This document shows, piece by piece, positions 21,670 through 22,167 of a DNA stretch of 22,167 bases. Source of the stretch: Zygnema cylindricum (Eukaryota > Streptophyta > Zygnematophyceae > Zygnematales > Zygnemataceae); contig JBBHKE010002848.1 in the NCBI GenBank assembly GCA_037447655.1, positions 1 to 22,167 of the forward strand, given 5' to 3'. Under the pieces are notes generated by a model, which was not told where the DNA came from, ran no database searches, and saw only the letters and a list, made by a program, of their open reading frames with translations. A program made the position numbers and the translations under genes. Every line of letters starts with the position of its first letter. The first letter of the stretch is position 1.

Positions 21670-22085
21670 ACAAACAGTTAGCTATAACAAAAATGTTTCC
21701 TAAATTACACAAACGGTTAGCAATAATAGGAATTGGTACCTAAAGTACACAAGCCGTTAGCGATAACAAGAATTGTGACCTAAATTACACCAACAGTTAG
21801 CTATAACAAAAATGTTTCCTAAATTACACAAACGGTTAGCAATAACAATTAATGTTACCTAAATCAACCAAACAGTTAGCGATAATAGGAATTGTTATCT
21901 CAATTACACAATCTATTTGCGCTTACAAGAATAGTTACCGAACTTACACAATTTGTTAGCGATAACAAGAATTGTTACCTAAATTACACAAACAGTTAGC
22001 TATAACAATAATGTTTCCTAAATTACACAATCAGTTAGTGATAATAGGAATTGGTACTATAGTACACAAGCCGTTAGCGATAACA
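21670..22085. repeat. Repeated module with a 39-bp monomer
   Basis: The monomer CAGTTAGCTATAACAA(A/T)AATG TTTCC lacks one T and is 39 bp long. It occurs with GCTAT at 21681, 21800 and 21999. In the first and third cases it is followed by an AATAGGAATTGGTAC monomer and then by CACAAGCCGTTAGCGATAACAAG. The same three-part module, in variant form, occurs at about 7485-7560, 9070-9150 and 20400-20490, so the one-base-short monomer is inherited as part of a block and is not a recurrent error. Confidence 0.7.
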
Positions 22086-22167
22086 AGATTTGTTACTTAA
22101 ATTACACAAATTGTTAGCGATAACAAGAATTGTTTCCTAAATTACACAAAAGTTAGCGATAACAGGA

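Larger units (their letters stand above)
7342..22167. repeat. 40-bp satellite array, subfamily B, right of the LTR
   Basis: About 370 tandem monomers with the block order ATTACACAAA, CNGTTAGCGATAAC, AAGAATTG, TTACCTAA run off the right edge. Recurrent variants are: GGTACCTAAAGTACACAAG monomers (the GGTACC type); GTGACC monomers that normally follow them; TTTGCGCTTATAGG monomers, which keep GCGC; GATTACAAAAATTG followed by TTACTTAAACTACAC; AATTAACCAAACAG; and a 39-bp type with AAGAATGTTTCC. These variants recur in fixed orders and make the HORs listed separately. The base N in CNGTTA is the most changeable position (T, A or G). No genes, promoters or other mobile elements are seen anywhere in this stretch. 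A centromeric or heterochromatic role is possible but not shown. Confidence 0.97.
17141..22167. repeat. Diverged higher-order repeat of about 2 kb at the right end
   Basis: The rare monomer GCCTAAATTCACAAATAGTT, which is one base short, occurs at 17185, 19142 and 21220 (spacings 1,957 and 2,078). Each time it follows an AATTTTTACTTAAACTACAC monomer or a close variant. Other pairs are TCTCTAAATTACATAAAC at 17821 and 19940; CACATC(A/C)CGTTTGCGC at about 18515 and 20313; ATAGGAATTGGTACC with TTACCTTAAGTTTAC at 17361-17470 and 19559-19670; and TCCGAAATTACAC at 19301 and 21379. Unequal offsets show monomer blocks gained or lost between copies; six extra monomers lie between the paired markers in the second copy. 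Divergence is well above that of the 1,320-bp HOR. Confidence 0.75.

Noticed and set aside
1-22167. CRISPR-like array (regular short repeats)
   Set aside because: There are no unique spacers between repeats; the whole 40-bp unit is repeated with point variation, there are no cas genes, and the LTR insertion indicates a eukaryote.
1-22167. CENP-B-box-like motif in the satellite
   Set aside because: I found no TTCG...CGGG arrangement in any monomer type. A centromere role cannot be argued from a known motif.

Overview
This window is almost entirely satellite DNA. An AT-rich tandem repeat with a 40-bp monomer fills positions 1-6210 and about 7337-22167, roughly 525 monomers by arithmetic. A single 1,126-bp insertion (6211-7336) that looks like a solo LTR of a retrotransposon interrupts it. 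I find no convincing protein-coding gene, rRNA, tRNA or CRISPR array. The organism is a eukaryote: long tandem satellite, higher-order repeats (HORs), and a TG...CA element with a 5-bp target duplication. Pericentromeric, centromeric or subtelomeric heterochromatin is likely, and a plant is a reasonable guess, but the sequence alone does not prove either.

Layout. (1) 1 to about 4830 is subfamily A: the monomer core is GTTAGCGCTAAC, a perfect palindrome, and monomers with ACCTAACTTAC often alternate with monomers with TCTAAATTAC. An 8-monomer HOR and a diverged HOR of about 49-50 monomers are visible. (2) About 4831-6210 is subfamily B, in which the core becomes GTTAGCGATAAC and loses perfect symmetry; short 3-, 4- and 6-monomer HORs lie at this hinge. 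(3) 6211-7336 is the solo LTR, flanked by ATTAG on both sides. Removing it joins the satellite back into a continuous monomer. It holds hairpins, a CpG-dense patch and TATA-like boxes. (4) 7342-22167 is subfamily B again. It contains a HOR of about 40 monomers (7.5-12.8 kb) with nested 5-monomer duplications, a 7-monomer duplication (12801-13360), a very homogeneous 33-monomer HOR in nearly three copies (13341-17140, period exactly 1,320 bp), and a more diverged HOR of about 2 kb from 17.1 kb to the end.

How it works together. Each monomer carries two overlapping dyads about one helical turn apart: TTGTTAGCGCTAACAA, and TAACAA-GAA-TTGTTA. Monomer variants act like a small vocabulary used in a conserved order, for example GGTACCTAAAGTACAC monomers followed by GTGACC monomers. 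This fits growth by block duplication and unequal exchange. The homogeneous 33-monomer block is the youngest amplification; the A array and the right-hand end look older. Four short intervals (7342-7500, 8331-8440, 10441-10566, 11471-11640) are packed with small indels and may be decayed sequence or uncorrected assembly error. Coordinates of HOR edges come from reading by eye and are good to about one monomer.
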